DNA from: an uncultured Clostridia bacterium
GTDB lineage: Bacteria; Bacillota; Clostridia; Oscillospirales; Oscillospiraceae
Reading direction: 5' to 3'
Assembly: GCA_945948535.1 (NCBI GenBank)
Contig: CAMFBN010000001.1
Span: forward strand, 99,284-163,283
Length of the DNA stretch: 64,000 nt
Made by a program: the position numbers and the translations under genes. Below, one piece after another: positions 7,258 through 14,918 of this stretch; positions within the stretch are counted from its first letter, which is position 1; the number at the start of each line of letters is the position of its first letter. The notes beneath the pieces were generated by a model. The model was not told the origin of the DNA, did not search any database, and worked only from the letters and a program-made list of their open reading frames with translations.

Positions 7258-8211
7258 ATGACCCCCATTGAAGCCCAGATTGAGGGTATTGTGGACAACA
7301 TTCTGGAGGACTACCGCCACGGGCGGGCCATCGACAAGATGGACCACTTCTGCCAGCCGGACAAGGCAGTCATCATCGACATGATCGGAAAGCTCATCCG
7401 CATCGTCTACCCCGGCTCCTCCCGGGATAAGACCTACCGCATCTACAACATGCGGCACAACCTGTCCATGCTCATTGAGGACGTGATGTACAACCTGAAC
7501 AAGCAGCTGACGCTGGTGTTCAAAAGCGAGCTGGGCGAACAGGCCGCCGCGCAGAAGGCGCAGGAGCTGAGCATCGCCTTCTTCCGGGAAATCCCCGCCG
7601 TCCGGGCCGTGGCCCAGACCGATGTGGAGGCGTTTTTCGACGGCGACCCCGCCGCCTTCAGCGTGGAGGAAATCATCTTCTGCTATCCGGGGCTGTTTGC
7701 CATCACGGTATACCGGCTGGCCCATGTGCTCTACACCCTAGGGGTTCCCCTGCTGCCCCGGATTATGACGGAGCACGCCCACAGCGTCACCGGCATCGAC
7801 ATCAACCCCGGGGCCACCATCGGCAGCTACTTCTTCATTGACCACGGCACCGGCATCGTGGTGGGCGAGACCACCGTCATCGGCGACCATGTGAAGGTCT
7901 ATCAGGGCGTGACCCTGGGCGCGCTGACCACCCGGGGCGGGCAGAGCCTGCGGGGCAAAAAGCGGCACCCCACCATTGAGGACAACGTAACCATCTACGC
8001 CGGCGCGTCCATTTTGGGCGGCGGCACCGTCATCGGACGGGACAGCGTCATCGGCTCCAACGTGTTCATCACCCACTCCATCCCCGCCTGCACCACGGTG
8101 AGCGTCAAGAGTCAGGAATTGCAGTATAAGCCCCGGAACTGCGGGGAGAACTGCCAGAACTGCACCAAGCCCGAACCCTTCTGGGAGGGGCAGGTTAAGA
8201 GCGAAGAATAA
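7258..8211 (+). CDS. cysE: Serine O-acetyltransferase, long form
   Basis: Makes O-acetylserine from serine and acetyl-CoA, the committed step of cysteine synthesis. The C-terminal half is a left-handed beta-helix with hexapeptide repeats (INPGATIGSYFFIDHGTGIVVGET, VTIYAGASILGGGTVIG) including the catalytic DH-G and the ALTTRGGQ loop. At 317 residues it belongs to the long group with an extra helical N-terminal domain (about 1-150). AAGGAGG precedes the ATG. The C-terminal tail after the helix is unusual: CGENCQNC, three cysteines in eight residues. No cysK is adjacent. Confidence 0.9.
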   Translation: MTPIEAQIEGIVDNILEDYRHGRAIDKMDHFCQPDKAVIIDMIGKLIRIVYPGSSRDKTYRIYNMRHNLSMLIEDVMYNLNKQLTLVFKSELGEQAAAQKAQELSIAFFREIPAVRAVAQTDVEAFFDGDPAAFSVEEIIFCYPGLFAITVYRLAHVLYTLGVPLLPRIMTEHAHSVTGIDINPGATIGSYFFIDHGTGIVVGETTVIGDHVKVYQGVTLGALTTRGGQSLRGKKRHPTIEDNVTIYAGASILGGGTVIGRDSVIGSNVFITHSIPACTTVSVKSQELQYKPRNCGENCQNCTKPEPFWEGQVKSEE

Positions 8212-8224
8212 ATCGCATAAAAGA

Positions 8225-8256
8225 GTGAGGCGTGTGAATTCACGCCTCACTGTTTA
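8225..8256. terminator. Terminator between convergent cysE and glycosyltransferase gene
   Basis: Stem gtgaggcgtg / cacgcctcac (10 bp, loop TGAATT), followed by TGTTTATTT on the plus strand, in the convergent gap. Confidence 0.7.
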
Positions 8257-9792
8257 TTTCTTCCTCCGGAACCGCCGGACAATCCCCCCGCACTTGCGGG
8301 CTGTCTGCACAAACGCGAAGGCCGCGAAGGGGATCAGGCAGAACACATAGGGATAGACATACTGACTCTTTGTCTCCCAGACGAAATGGAACAGCGCGCC
8401 ACCGATGAGGTAGAGGTAAAACAGCTCCCAGTCCCGATTTTTCCTATGAAATACCAGCAAAAACACGGACGCAAACAGCCAAATGGGTAGGACCACACAT
8501 TTGCATACCAGATTCAGGAGCTTATCCGCAATTCCTTCCTGGTAGATGGACCTCAGCAAACGGGTATGGACATATTGTTCCATTCTTTCCATTGGCCCGC
8601 TCCAGATAGATTGAAACTGGGAGTCGCACCAAGTTGACACCAGTTTCTTACCATAGAAGCGGAACGCTCTGGCAGGGTTCTCTATTGTATCCTTCAGATT
8701 CTCCGCTACCTTCTGCCAGCCGATTTTCGCTGCGGCTTCCCGGTCGTAATCGCAGGATTTCAGCGTATCTATCGTATACCTATTATACCATCCCGGGCCT
8801 CGTACCTGATTATTGTCCAAATCCGTTCCCATGGCGATAAACAGGCTGCTCGGCATCGAATCATGCAGGTTCTGTCCGGTTTTTGCCTCGACTGCACTCA
8901 GCAATTGTTGATTGATTACCATCGTACACAGGACGGTCAGGCAGACTGCGGTGAGAAAACGTCCCTTCCTCTCCTTCTCCAGTGCCCGTAGGAAGAGAAA
9001 AATCACCAGTGCAATCATGCCAATCAGGTTGTTCTTCCGCAGAATCACCGCCGCGCCGCAGCTGAGCGCAGTCACCAGCATCCGACGCCAGCTTCCTGTC
9101 CTGGAAAAACGCAGACCATTATAAAATGCCAGCAGCATGAAAAACAATCCCGGTATCGTTCCATAAACGAACAGAATAAAGAAAAACTGGGGAAGAAACG
9201 CGAAAGACAGTCCCATGGTCACCAGGTTGACTGGTCTGGACTGAAAGACCGTATCCGCAATTTGCCAGATCAAGTACTGGATTCCCAGAACAAAGCAGAA
9301 ATTCGCCAGAAATGGGGTGACGCCGTTCTTGCCGAAGCGATAGACCAGTGCGTCATACAGCATCAGCCCGGTCTGATAGGGATAGTAGCCCATATAATGG
9401 TCCGGTGCCATTTTGTCATAGTTACCGTCCAGGAAGTCTAGCGCCGCCAGGTGCACTAACTTGGCATCATCGCGGAGTGTGGTATCCACATTCAGAATCA
9501 GATACAGGGCCATAACCGTGTAAATCGCCGTCCAGATCAGAAAGCACTTCTTCTCTGGGATCTGAAGCTTTTGAGGGAGCAGTCCAGCCACGACAACGGC
9601 CACGGCAGTCAGAACAAGGATCGCCGCACTGCGCAGGAGGCTTACCTGAACCGTCACCACTTCTTTCTGAGAAATATGTGTCCGGAAGCAAATATTCAGC
9701 AAAAGCAGGCCCGCGCAAATCCCGCAGGCAATCACCAGCAGCCCGCCGTTACACAGCCGGGAAATCCAGCTCCGTTTCCGCAGATCAGGCAT
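8254..9792 (-). CDS. Polytopic GT-C-like membrane glycosyltransferase, putative
   Basis: A 512-residue integral membrane protein with about ten to twelve hydrophobic segments, the size and layout of GT-C (PMT/ArnT-like) enzymes that use lipid-linked sugars outside the membrane. The first large loop carries LRDDAKLVH (acidic pair where GT-C enzymes keep the catalytic Asp) and later YMGYYPYQTG. The ATG at 9792 overlaps the mtnN stop by eight bases (ATGCCTGA) and has GGAG upstream, so it is translationally coupled and third in the luxS operon; the longer frame back to 9867 has no ribosome site. The role in that operon is unclear. Alternative: an uncharacterised membrane protein without enzyme activity. 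Confidence 0.7.
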   Translation of the reverse strand: MPDLRKRSWISRLCNGGLLVIACGICAGLLLLNICFRTHISQKEVVTVQVSLLRSAAILVLTAVAVVVAGLLPQKLQIPEKKCFLIWTAIYTVMALYLILNVDTTLRDDAKLVHLAALDFLDGNYDKMAPDHYMGYYPYQTGLMLYDALVYRFGKNGVTPFLANFCFVLGIQYLIWQIADTVFQSRPVNLVTMGLSFAFLPQFFFILFVYGTIPGLFFMLLAFYNGLRFSRTGSWRRMLVTALSCGAAVILRKNNLIGMIALVIFLFLRALEKERKGRFLTAVCLTVLCTMVINQQLLSAVEAKTGQNLHDSMPSSLFIAMGTDLDNNQVRGPGWYNRYTIDTLKSCDYDREAAAKIGWQKVAENLKDTIENPARAFRFYGKKLVSTWCDSQFQSIWSGPMERMEQYVHTRLLRSIYQEGIADKLLNLVCKCVVLPIWLFASVFLLVFHRKNRDWELFYLYLIGGALFHFVWETKSQYVYPYVFCLIPFAAFAFVQTARKCGGIVRRFRRKK

Positions 9793-10501
9793 TCTCCGCA
9801 TCCTCCGCCAGACGCTTTGCCAGCCGGCAGGTAACCTCAGCGCAGCGGTGGGCCGCAATGCGCTCAAAGGTGGGATAGTCCATCTGGGCGCTGTCGTCGG
9901 CCTTGTCGGAAATGGCCCGGAGGATTACAAAAGGCACGCCGTTGCGGTAGGCCGTCTGGGCAATAGCCGCGCCCTCCATCTCCGTGCACAGGCCATGGGT
10001 TGACGCGATGATGGCGTCCTTCACGTCCTTTTCCGCCACGAATTTGTCGCCGCTGGCGATACGGCCCATGCGGGTGTGTCCGGGATTCACGGCCTCCGCC
10101 GCTTCAAAGGCAAACCGGGCCAGGGTTTGGTCCGCCGGGAAAGCCGTCACGTCCATGCCGGGCACCCGTCCGTAGGGGTAGCCGAAATGCACGCAGTCAA
10201 AGTCGTGGTACATGGCGTCCTCGCTCACCACCAGATCGCCGATGTCCAGCGTCGCGCTGAGGGAACCGGCGATGCCCGTGTTCACCAGATGGGTCACGCC
10301 GAAGCAGCTGCTCAGAATCTGGGCGCACAGGGCCGCGTTGACCTTGCCCACGCCGCACTGCACCACTACAACGTCCACGCCTTCCAGCGTGCCCTCGCAG
10401 AATTCGCTGCCCGCCACCGTGCGGGCTGTTTTATTGTCCATCTGGCCCAGCAGGATTTCCACTTCCACCTGCATGGCGCCGATAATTCCCAGTTTTGTCA
10501 T
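9785..10501 (-). CDS. mtnN: 5'-methylthioadenosine/S-adenosylhomocysteine nucleosidase
   Basis: Cleaves the N-glycosidic bond of S-adenosylhomocysteine and methylthioadenosine, giving S-ribosylhomocysteine for LuxS. The PNP_UDP_1 fold is clear: IIGAMQVEVEIL at the N-terminus, VNTGIAGSL, then the substrate-binding EMEGAAIAQTA and catalytic SDKADDSA. 238 residues, typical. The ATG at 10501 is preferred over an in-frame ATG four codons earlier because GGAGG lies 5 bases upstream. It follows luxS; repeat copy D lies between them. Confidence 0.95.
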   Translation of the reverse strand: MTKLGIIGAMQVEVEILLGQMDNKTARTVAGSEFCEGTLEGVDVVVVQCGVGKVNAALCAQILSSCFGVTHLVNTGIAGSLSATLDIGDLVVSEDAMYHDFDCVHFGYPYGRVPGMDVTAFPADQTLARFAFEAAEAVNPGHTRMGRIASGDKFVAEKDVKDAIIASTHGLCTEMEGAAIAQTAYRNGVPFVILRAISDKADDSAQMDYPTFERIAAHRCAEVTCRLAKRLAEDAENA

Positions 10502-10522
10502 AATAACCTCCATGTGTAGCGA

Positions 10523-10674
10523 ATTGACAATTGACAGTTGAAAATTGACAATTATGGAGTCCCTTCTGGACGGACAATTCCTTCATCAATCCGTTGTTTT
10601 TGGAGTACCCCCACTTTTTCAACAGGCTGCTGCTTACTGACAATTGTCAATTGTCCATTGTCAATTGTCAATTG
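10523..10674. repeat. Dispersed heptad-arm element, copy D (TTGACAN type)
   Basis: Left arm ATTGACA/GTTGAAA, a decayed hairpin GTCCC-TTC-TGGAC, variable middle, right arm TTGTCAA 7-mers. It lacks the second core hairpin. It lies between luxS and mtnN inside their operon and supplies the luxS stop. Confidence 0.8.
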
Positions 10675-11143
10675 GATACACCAGCCGGGTTTCGTCGATA
10701 TTTTCCAGCAATGCGGCGTATTTTCCGCCCCAGTAGTTCGCCATGGGCAGGTTCATGTCCAGATAATTTCCGCAGTCTCTGGCGCTGGCCCCGGGAACCT
10801 CCCCCCGGTAGTCCCGGATGAACCGGAAGCAGCTGAGCACCAGCGGCACGATATCTTCGGATTCGTAGTCCCCTGCCAGCAGCAGGTAAAACCCCGTCCG
10901 GCAGCCCATGGGGCCGAAATAGAGCACCTTGTCCTTCCAATTCGGCTCGTTTCTCAGGTAGGTGGCCCCCAGATGCTCGATGGTGTGCACCTCGGCGGTG
11001 TTCATGACAGGCTCGTCGTTGGGCTTGGTCAGCCGCAGGTCAAAGGTGGTAACGGTTTCCGCCCCCACCCGGTCCTTCCGGGAGACATACAGCCCCGGCT
11101 GGAGCCTGCAATGGTCAATGGTAAAGCTGGTTATTTTTTCCAT
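10661..11143 (-). CDS. luxS: S-ribosylhomocysteine lyase (AI-2 synthase)
   Basis: Converts S-ribosylhomocysteine to homocysteine and DPD, the AI-2 precursor; with mtnN it removes S-adenosylhomocysteine made by methyltransferases. The zinc site HTIEH (H53, E56, H57) and C124 are present, as is the catalytic-loop cysteine C81 in GPMGCRTGFY. The ATG at 11143 has AAGGA 7 bases upstream. 160 residues is normal, but the last residues IDN and the TGA are read from the right arm of repeat copy D. First gene of the luxS-mtnN-glycosyltransferase operon with its own promoter. Confidence 0.95.
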   Translation of the reverse strand: MEKITSFTIDHCRLQPGLYVSRKDRVGAETVTTFDLRLTKPNDEPVMNTAEVHTIEHLGATYLRNEPNWKDKVLYFGPMGCRTGFYLLLAGDYESEDIVPLVLSCFRFIRDYRGEVPGASARDCGNYLDMNLPMANYWGGKYAALLENIDETRLVYPIDN

Positions 11144-11180
11144 ACTGCGTCCTTTCTTCTGGCAAAGCTTGTTTTTCTGC

Positions 11181-11209
11181 ATCATAACACAGTTTTCCCC
11201 GGTTTGCAA
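11181..11209 (-). promoter_or_regulatory. Sigma-A promoter of luxS operon
   Basis: On the minus strand TTGCAA (11204-11209), 17-base spacer, TATGAT (11181-11186). Confidence 0.8.
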
Positions 11210-11269
11210 GGACGCCTGCCGGACCGGGCCGGACCGGACTGGATTTTTTTGCAATTGTGCCAAATGTTC

Positions 11270-11298
11270 TTGCTTTTTTCAGGTGTCGATGGTAGAAT
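11270..11298 (+). promoter_or_regulatory. Sigma-A promoter of the acidic membrane protein gene
   Basis: TTGCTT (11270-11275), 17-base spacer, TAGAAT (11293-11298). Confidence 0.72.
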
Positions 11299-11333
11299 AT
11301 GAGTGACTATACCATGAAGGTAGGGATGCACCT

Positions 11334-13271
11334 ATGGCGAAAAAAGATTTTGACATCGATTTTGACTTCGATGAGGCTTACGGCTTTGACGCCAAGTCCA
11401 AAGCGGGCGATGAGGCGTATGATGATACGGCAGATACCGGCGCGTTTACCGATGAAGATTTGGGCCTGTCCGCCGACGGCGGCGACTTTGATCTGGACGG
11501 CAATCTGGACGAATTTTTAAATATGGGCGCCGGGGAGGAGTCTCAGCCTGACCAGCAGTGGCAGGCGCCTGAGGAGGACGACTGGCAGGACGAGGAGGAG
11601 GAACCCGCCGGGGATGACCCCGGTCAGTACGACGGCGAGGAAGCCTACGACGGTCAGCCGGAATACGACGAGGAGGCCCCCGCGGAGGATGACGGCGAAT
11701 ACGAGGAAGAAGCCGACGAGGAAGATTCGCCCCGCCGGGAGAAGAAGCCCCGCAAGCCCATCAAGCTGCCAAAGCTTCCCAAGCTGAAGACCCCCAATAT
11801 TTTCACCCGGTTCTTTGACCTGTACTTCGGCCCCGTGCTCCACAAGGAGCAGCGGGAGGAGCCGGTGGACCCGGACAATCCCCGCCGCCGCAGAAGAAAG
11901 ACCCGCTCCCAGATTTTCAAGGAGGTCTATCTGCCTCCCCTGACGGTCTGTGTGTGCCTGATTCTGGTGCTGACCTTCGTCATTGGTTCCCTGTCCAATG
12001 TGATTGAGCGCCGCCAGATCGAAAAGCAGAACCAGCAGAGCCAGCTGGACGCCTCCATCTCCCAGGCGGAGCAGCTTGCCGCACAGGGCGAGCAGATCAT
12101 GGCAGAGGCCGAGGCGCTGGCTGCCGGGTATAACTACGACGATGCCATCGAAAAGCTAGAATCCATCGGCGACCTGACCCAGCACCCGGAGGTTGCCGCC
12201 AAGCGCGCCGAGTATGAGAACGCCAAGAACTCCCTGGTGGAATACAAGGATCCCACCCTGATTCCCAACCTGAGCTTCCACGTCCTCATCGAGGACATGA
12301 CCCGGGCCAAGCAGGACGCGGAGCTGGGCGGCAGCTACAATAAAAACTTCGTCACCACCGGCGAATTCTCCAAGATTCTGAACCAGCTGTACACCAACGG
12401 CTACGTTCTGGTGGACTTTAACAGCTTCATCGCCGCCAACACCGATCTGGACGGCAACGAGAAGTTCATGGTCAAGTCCATCCTGCTGCCCGAGGGCAAA
12501 AAGCCCGTGATGCTCACGGAAACCATGGTCAACTACTTTGCCTACATGGTGGACGGCGACGGCGACGGCAAGGCGGATGCCAAGGGCGACGGCTTTGCCA
12601 ACAAGCTGGTGGTGGACGGCAACGGTGATATCAAAGCCGAGTACATCGATGCCAACGGACAGACACTGGTGGGCAACTACGACTTTGTGCCCATTCTGGA
12701 GGACTTCATTGCCCAGCACCCCGACTTCTGCTATCAGGGTGCCCGTGCCATTCTGGCCATCACCGGTCACGAGGGCGTGTTCGGCTACCGCTGCAACACC
12801 TCCTACATCAGCACCGTCAGCCAGCAGTATTACGATGAGCAGGTGGCAGGAGCCAAGGCCATTGCCAGCGCCCTGCGGGACAAGGGCTACACCATTGCCT
12901 GCTTCACCTATAAAAACGATGCCTACGGCAAGCTCAGCGTTGCCCAGATTCAGGCGGATATGCAGAGCTGGACCAGCCAGGTGGTCAACGTCATCGGCCC
13001 GGTGGACACCTTCGTATTCGCCCGCGCCAGCCGCCTGACGGAGTACGGCGCCAGCAGTAACGCCTTCCAGGTGCTGTACACCAGCGGCTTCCGTTACTTC
13101 ATCTCCAACGACGCTTCTCCCCTGACGGAAGTCAACGACACCTACGTCCGGCAGAACCGTCTGATGGTCACCGGCGAGAATATGCAGCATAAATCCAGTA
13201 TGTTCTCGGGCCTGTTTGACACCAACGCGGTGCTGGAGCTGTCCACCCGTGGCAGCGTGCCCACCGGCTAA
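11334..13271 (+). CDS. Single-pass membrane protein: acidic cytoplasmic head, extracellular polysaccharide-deacetylase-like domain
   Basis: A 645-residue protein with three parts. Residues 1-130 are extremely acidic (DFDIDFDFDE, EEEEPAGDD). Residues 133-200 are basic (KKPRKPIKLPKLPK, NPRRRRRKTR) and lead into one transmembrane helix at about 200-220, giving N-in, C-out topology. A Gln/Glu/Ala-rich coiled segment (222-275) precedes a C-terminal domain (about 305-645) that resembles the NodB/polysaccharide deacetylase fold: NLSFHVLIED, then DGNEKFMV, GHEGVFGYR and LRDKGYTIACFTYKN. The usual SFDDG metal motif is replaced by SFHVLIED (314-321), so deacetylase activity is doubtful. Own promoter and terminator. 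The fold assignment is from recall and moderately sure. Confidence 0.6.
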   Translation: MAKKDFDIDFDFDEAYGFDAKSKAGDEAYDDTADTGAFTDEDLGLSADGGDFDLDGNLDEFLNMGAGEESQPDQQWQAPEEDDWQDEEEEPAGDDPGQYDGEEAYDGQPEYDEEAPAEDDGEYEEEADEEDSPRREKKPRKPIKLPKLPKLKTPNIFTRFFDLYFGPVLHKEQREEPVDPDNPRRRRRKTRSQIFKEVYLPPLTVCVCLILVLTFVIGSLSNVIERRQIEKQNQQSQLDASISQAEQLAAQGEQIMAEAEALAAGYNYDDAIEKLESIGDLTQHPEVAAKRAEYENAKNSLVEYKDPTLIPNLSFHVLIEDMTRAKQDAELGGSYNKNFVTTGEFSKILNQLYTNGYVLVDFNSFIAANTDLDGNEKFMVKSILLPEGKKPVMLTETMVNYFAYMVDGDGDGKADAKGDGFANKLVVDGNGDIKAEYIDANGQTLVGNYDFVPILEDFIAQHPDFCYQGARAILAITGHEGVFGYRCNTSYISTVSQQYYDEQVAGAKAIASALRDKGYTIACFTYKNDAYGKLSVAQIQADMQSWTSQVVNVIGPVDTFVFARASRLTEYGASSNAFQVLYTSGFRYFISNDASPLTEVNDTYVRQNRLMVTGENMQHKSSMFSGLFDTNAVLELSTRGSVPTG

Positions 13272-13280
13272 CGAAATCAT

Positions 13281-13310
13281 GCGCCGGGGAAGCTTCCCCG
13301 GCGCTTCTTT
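13281..13310 (+). terminator. Terminator after acidic membrane protein gene
   Basis: A perfect 24-base palindrome (gcgccggggaag / cttccccggcgc) followed by TTCTTT. Confidence 0.88.
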
Positions 13311-13323
13311 ATGGAGGTTACTT

Positions 13324-13536
13324 ATGGACATCAAGCCCGGAAAGTACCGGCATTTTAAGGGAAATTACTACGAGGTCATTGGCGTGGCCCGGCATTCGGA
13401 AACCATGGAGGAAATGGTGGTCTACCGGGCTCTGTACGGCGAACAGGGCCTTTGGGTGCGCCCCGCCGCCATGTGGACGGAAACCATAGACCGGGACGGC
13501 TACCACGGACCGAGATTTCAGTATATCGGCGAATAG
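13324..13536 (+). CDS. DUF1653 family protein
   Basis: A 70-residue cytoplasmic protein of the DUF1653 family, function unknown. The pattern GKYRHFKGNYYEVIGVARHSET..MVVYRALYGE..LWVRPAAMW is diagnostic; related small proteins bind ligands through an SH3-like barrel by fold prediction, which is only an inference here. ATGGAGG lies 5 bases before the ATG at 13324. It sits directly after the terminator of the preceding gene and has its own terminator, so it may depend on read-through or a hidden promoter. Confidence 0.85.
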   Translation: MDIKPGKYRHFKGNYYEVIGVARHSETMEEMVVYRALYGEQGLWVRPAAMWTETIDRDGYHGPRFQYIGE

Positions 13537-13555
13537 CACAGCCATACAGAAAAAA

Positions 13556-13593
13556 CGTGCCGGAGTGAACACTCCGGCACGGGCTTTTTTCCT
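13556..13593 (+). terminator. Terminator after DUF1653 gene
   Basis: Stem gtgccggagtg / cactccggcac with loop AA, then GGGCTTTTTTCC. Confidence 0.88.
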
Positions 13594-13678
13594 CACAATG
13601 CAGTTTCCAAGCCGATATCTTACGGACAAATTACCGTTCTTCCTAAGTTCAGCTCTGATTTACGGTCATATAATCAAT

Positions 13679-13933
13679 TGTGCTTATCGGCTGTACTCAG
13701 CAGACAGATCATGTGTAATTGTCAGAGTTGACAGTTGAAAGTAAAGGAGTCCCTACGGGACAATTGAATCATTATGTCTATAAACCGGACATTCTCTTGC
13801 AAATGTGTCGCGATCAAGATTTGTCGGGAGATTTTAAATCATCCCGAAGGGATACCACAACTTTCAACTGTCAACTTTCAATTGTCAACTCAGTTACAGT
13901 TTGTTGTTTTGCTGACAAAAACCGATAAGCACA
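13679..13933. repeat. Dispersed heptad-arm element, copy E, with 12-bp outer inverted repeats
   Basis: Perfect outer inverted repeats TGTGCTTATCGG (13679-13690 and 13922-13933). Inside are GTTGACA/GTTGAAA heptads, hairpin GTCCC-TAC-GGGAC, a middle shared with copy F (ACCGGACATTCTCTTG, AAGATTTGT), hairpin ATCCC-GAA-GGGAT and TTTCAAC/TGTCAAC heptads. It starts about 85 bases after the DUF1653 terminator; 13594-13678 shows no gene. Confidence 0.85.
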
Positions 13934-13947
13934 TAATAAATACCACA

Positions 13948-14805
13948 CTACCTTTTCCGGTACTCCCGCGGGGTCAGACCGAACCGGGCCTTGAAGGCGC
14001 GGTTGAAATAGGACAGATTCTTAAAGCCCGTCCGTTCCGCTACCGCCAGAACGGTATCGTCGGTGCCGCGCAGAGCCTCCGCCGCCGCGTTCAGGCGGCA
14101 GGCGTTGAGATACTCCGTAAAGCTCTGGCCGGTCATCTGCCGGAACCAGCGCATAAAATGGCTGGGGCTGCACTGACACACCCCGGCAGCCTCCGCTACG
14201 GAAAGGGTTTCGGCATAGTGGGTGGTCACATATTGCAGGATCGTTTTCAGCCGCCGGGTGTCCGCGTTTTCGCTGGGGGGCAGCGTGTCGCTCTGGGCAA
14301 CCAGCAGCGACAGCAGGCTCAGCAGCAGTCCCTTGACTTGCAGCTCATATCCCAGTACCCGGTCCCAGTTCACGTCCTCCAATTGCCGCAAACATCCCAG
14401 CGCCCCGTCATAGCAGGGGTGCCCCGGCGTCAGCCGGGAGGGCAGGGACAGCCGCCCGCTCTGCAGGGGCAGCAGATACCGCCGGTAGCACAGGTCGCTG
14501 GAACCCCCCAGCAGCTCCACCTCAAAGATAATGTTCTCATATTCCATTGTCTCTCCGGGAAGCTGACCCAGTCCGTGGAGCATACCGGGGGCAAGCACAA
14601 AGATGTCCCCTGCCCGGGCTGTCACCGGCTCCAGCCCCACCTGCACCGTCCCCGCGCCCTTTTTCACAAATACCAGTTCCATGCTGTTCTGCCAATGCAG
14701 CGCCACCTGAGGGAAGTCCTTGGGAATGGTGCAGGGGTAGATGTCAAAGGGAAACCACCTGTCGCCGTGGCGTTTGTTTTCCTGCAAAGCTGCCGTATCC
14801 GCCAT
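13948..14805 (-). CDS. AraC-family transcriptional regulator
   Basis: A 285-residue cytoplasmic regulator. The N-terminal cupin ligand-binding domain (about 20-130, HWQNSMELVFVKKGAG..ARAGDIFVLAPGMLHG) is followed by the double helix-turn-helix of the AraC family (about 190-285, TLSVAEAAGVCQCSPSHFMRWFRQ and the closing GLTPREYRKR). The ATG at 14805 is chosen because AGGAGG lies 9 bases upstream; a GTG right after that site is too close. It is transcribed away from glgP, so it may control glycogen or sugar use, which is an inference from position only. Confidence 0.88.
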   Translation of the reverse strand: MADTAALQENKRHGDRWFPFDIYPCTIPKDFPQVALHWQNSMELVFVKKGAGTVQVGLEPVTARAGDIFVLAPGMLHGLGQLPGETMEYENIIFEVELLGGSSDLCYRRYLLPLQSGRLSLPSRLTPGHPCYDGALGCLRQLEDVNWDRVLGYELQVKGLLLSLLSLLVAQSDTLPPSENADTRRLKTILQYVTTHYAETLSVAEAAGVCQCSPSHFMRWFRQMTGQSFTEYLNACRLNAAAEALRGTDDTVLAVAERTGFKNLSYFNRAFKARFGLTPREYRKR

Positions 14806-14828
14806 TTCAATCACCCTCCTATGCTAGT

Positions 14829-14858
14829 ATTGTATCACAATTGGATTGTTTCGTGCAA
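14829..14858 (-). promoter_or_regulatory. Candidate promoter of the AraC gene
   Basis: On the minus strand TTGCAC (14853-14858), 18-base spacer, TACAAT (14829-14834). Confidence 0.5.
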
Positions 14859-14918
14859 GATATTACTGAAAATTCGTGGTATAGTGTAGACAGGGAAAAA
14901 GAAAAGGAGGAACCCTTT

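Noticed and set aside
14547..14918. N-terminal extension of glycogen phosphorylase
   Set aside because: The extra 124 codons are antisense to the AraC gene; AAAGGAGG and the ATG at 14919 give the normal N-terminus.
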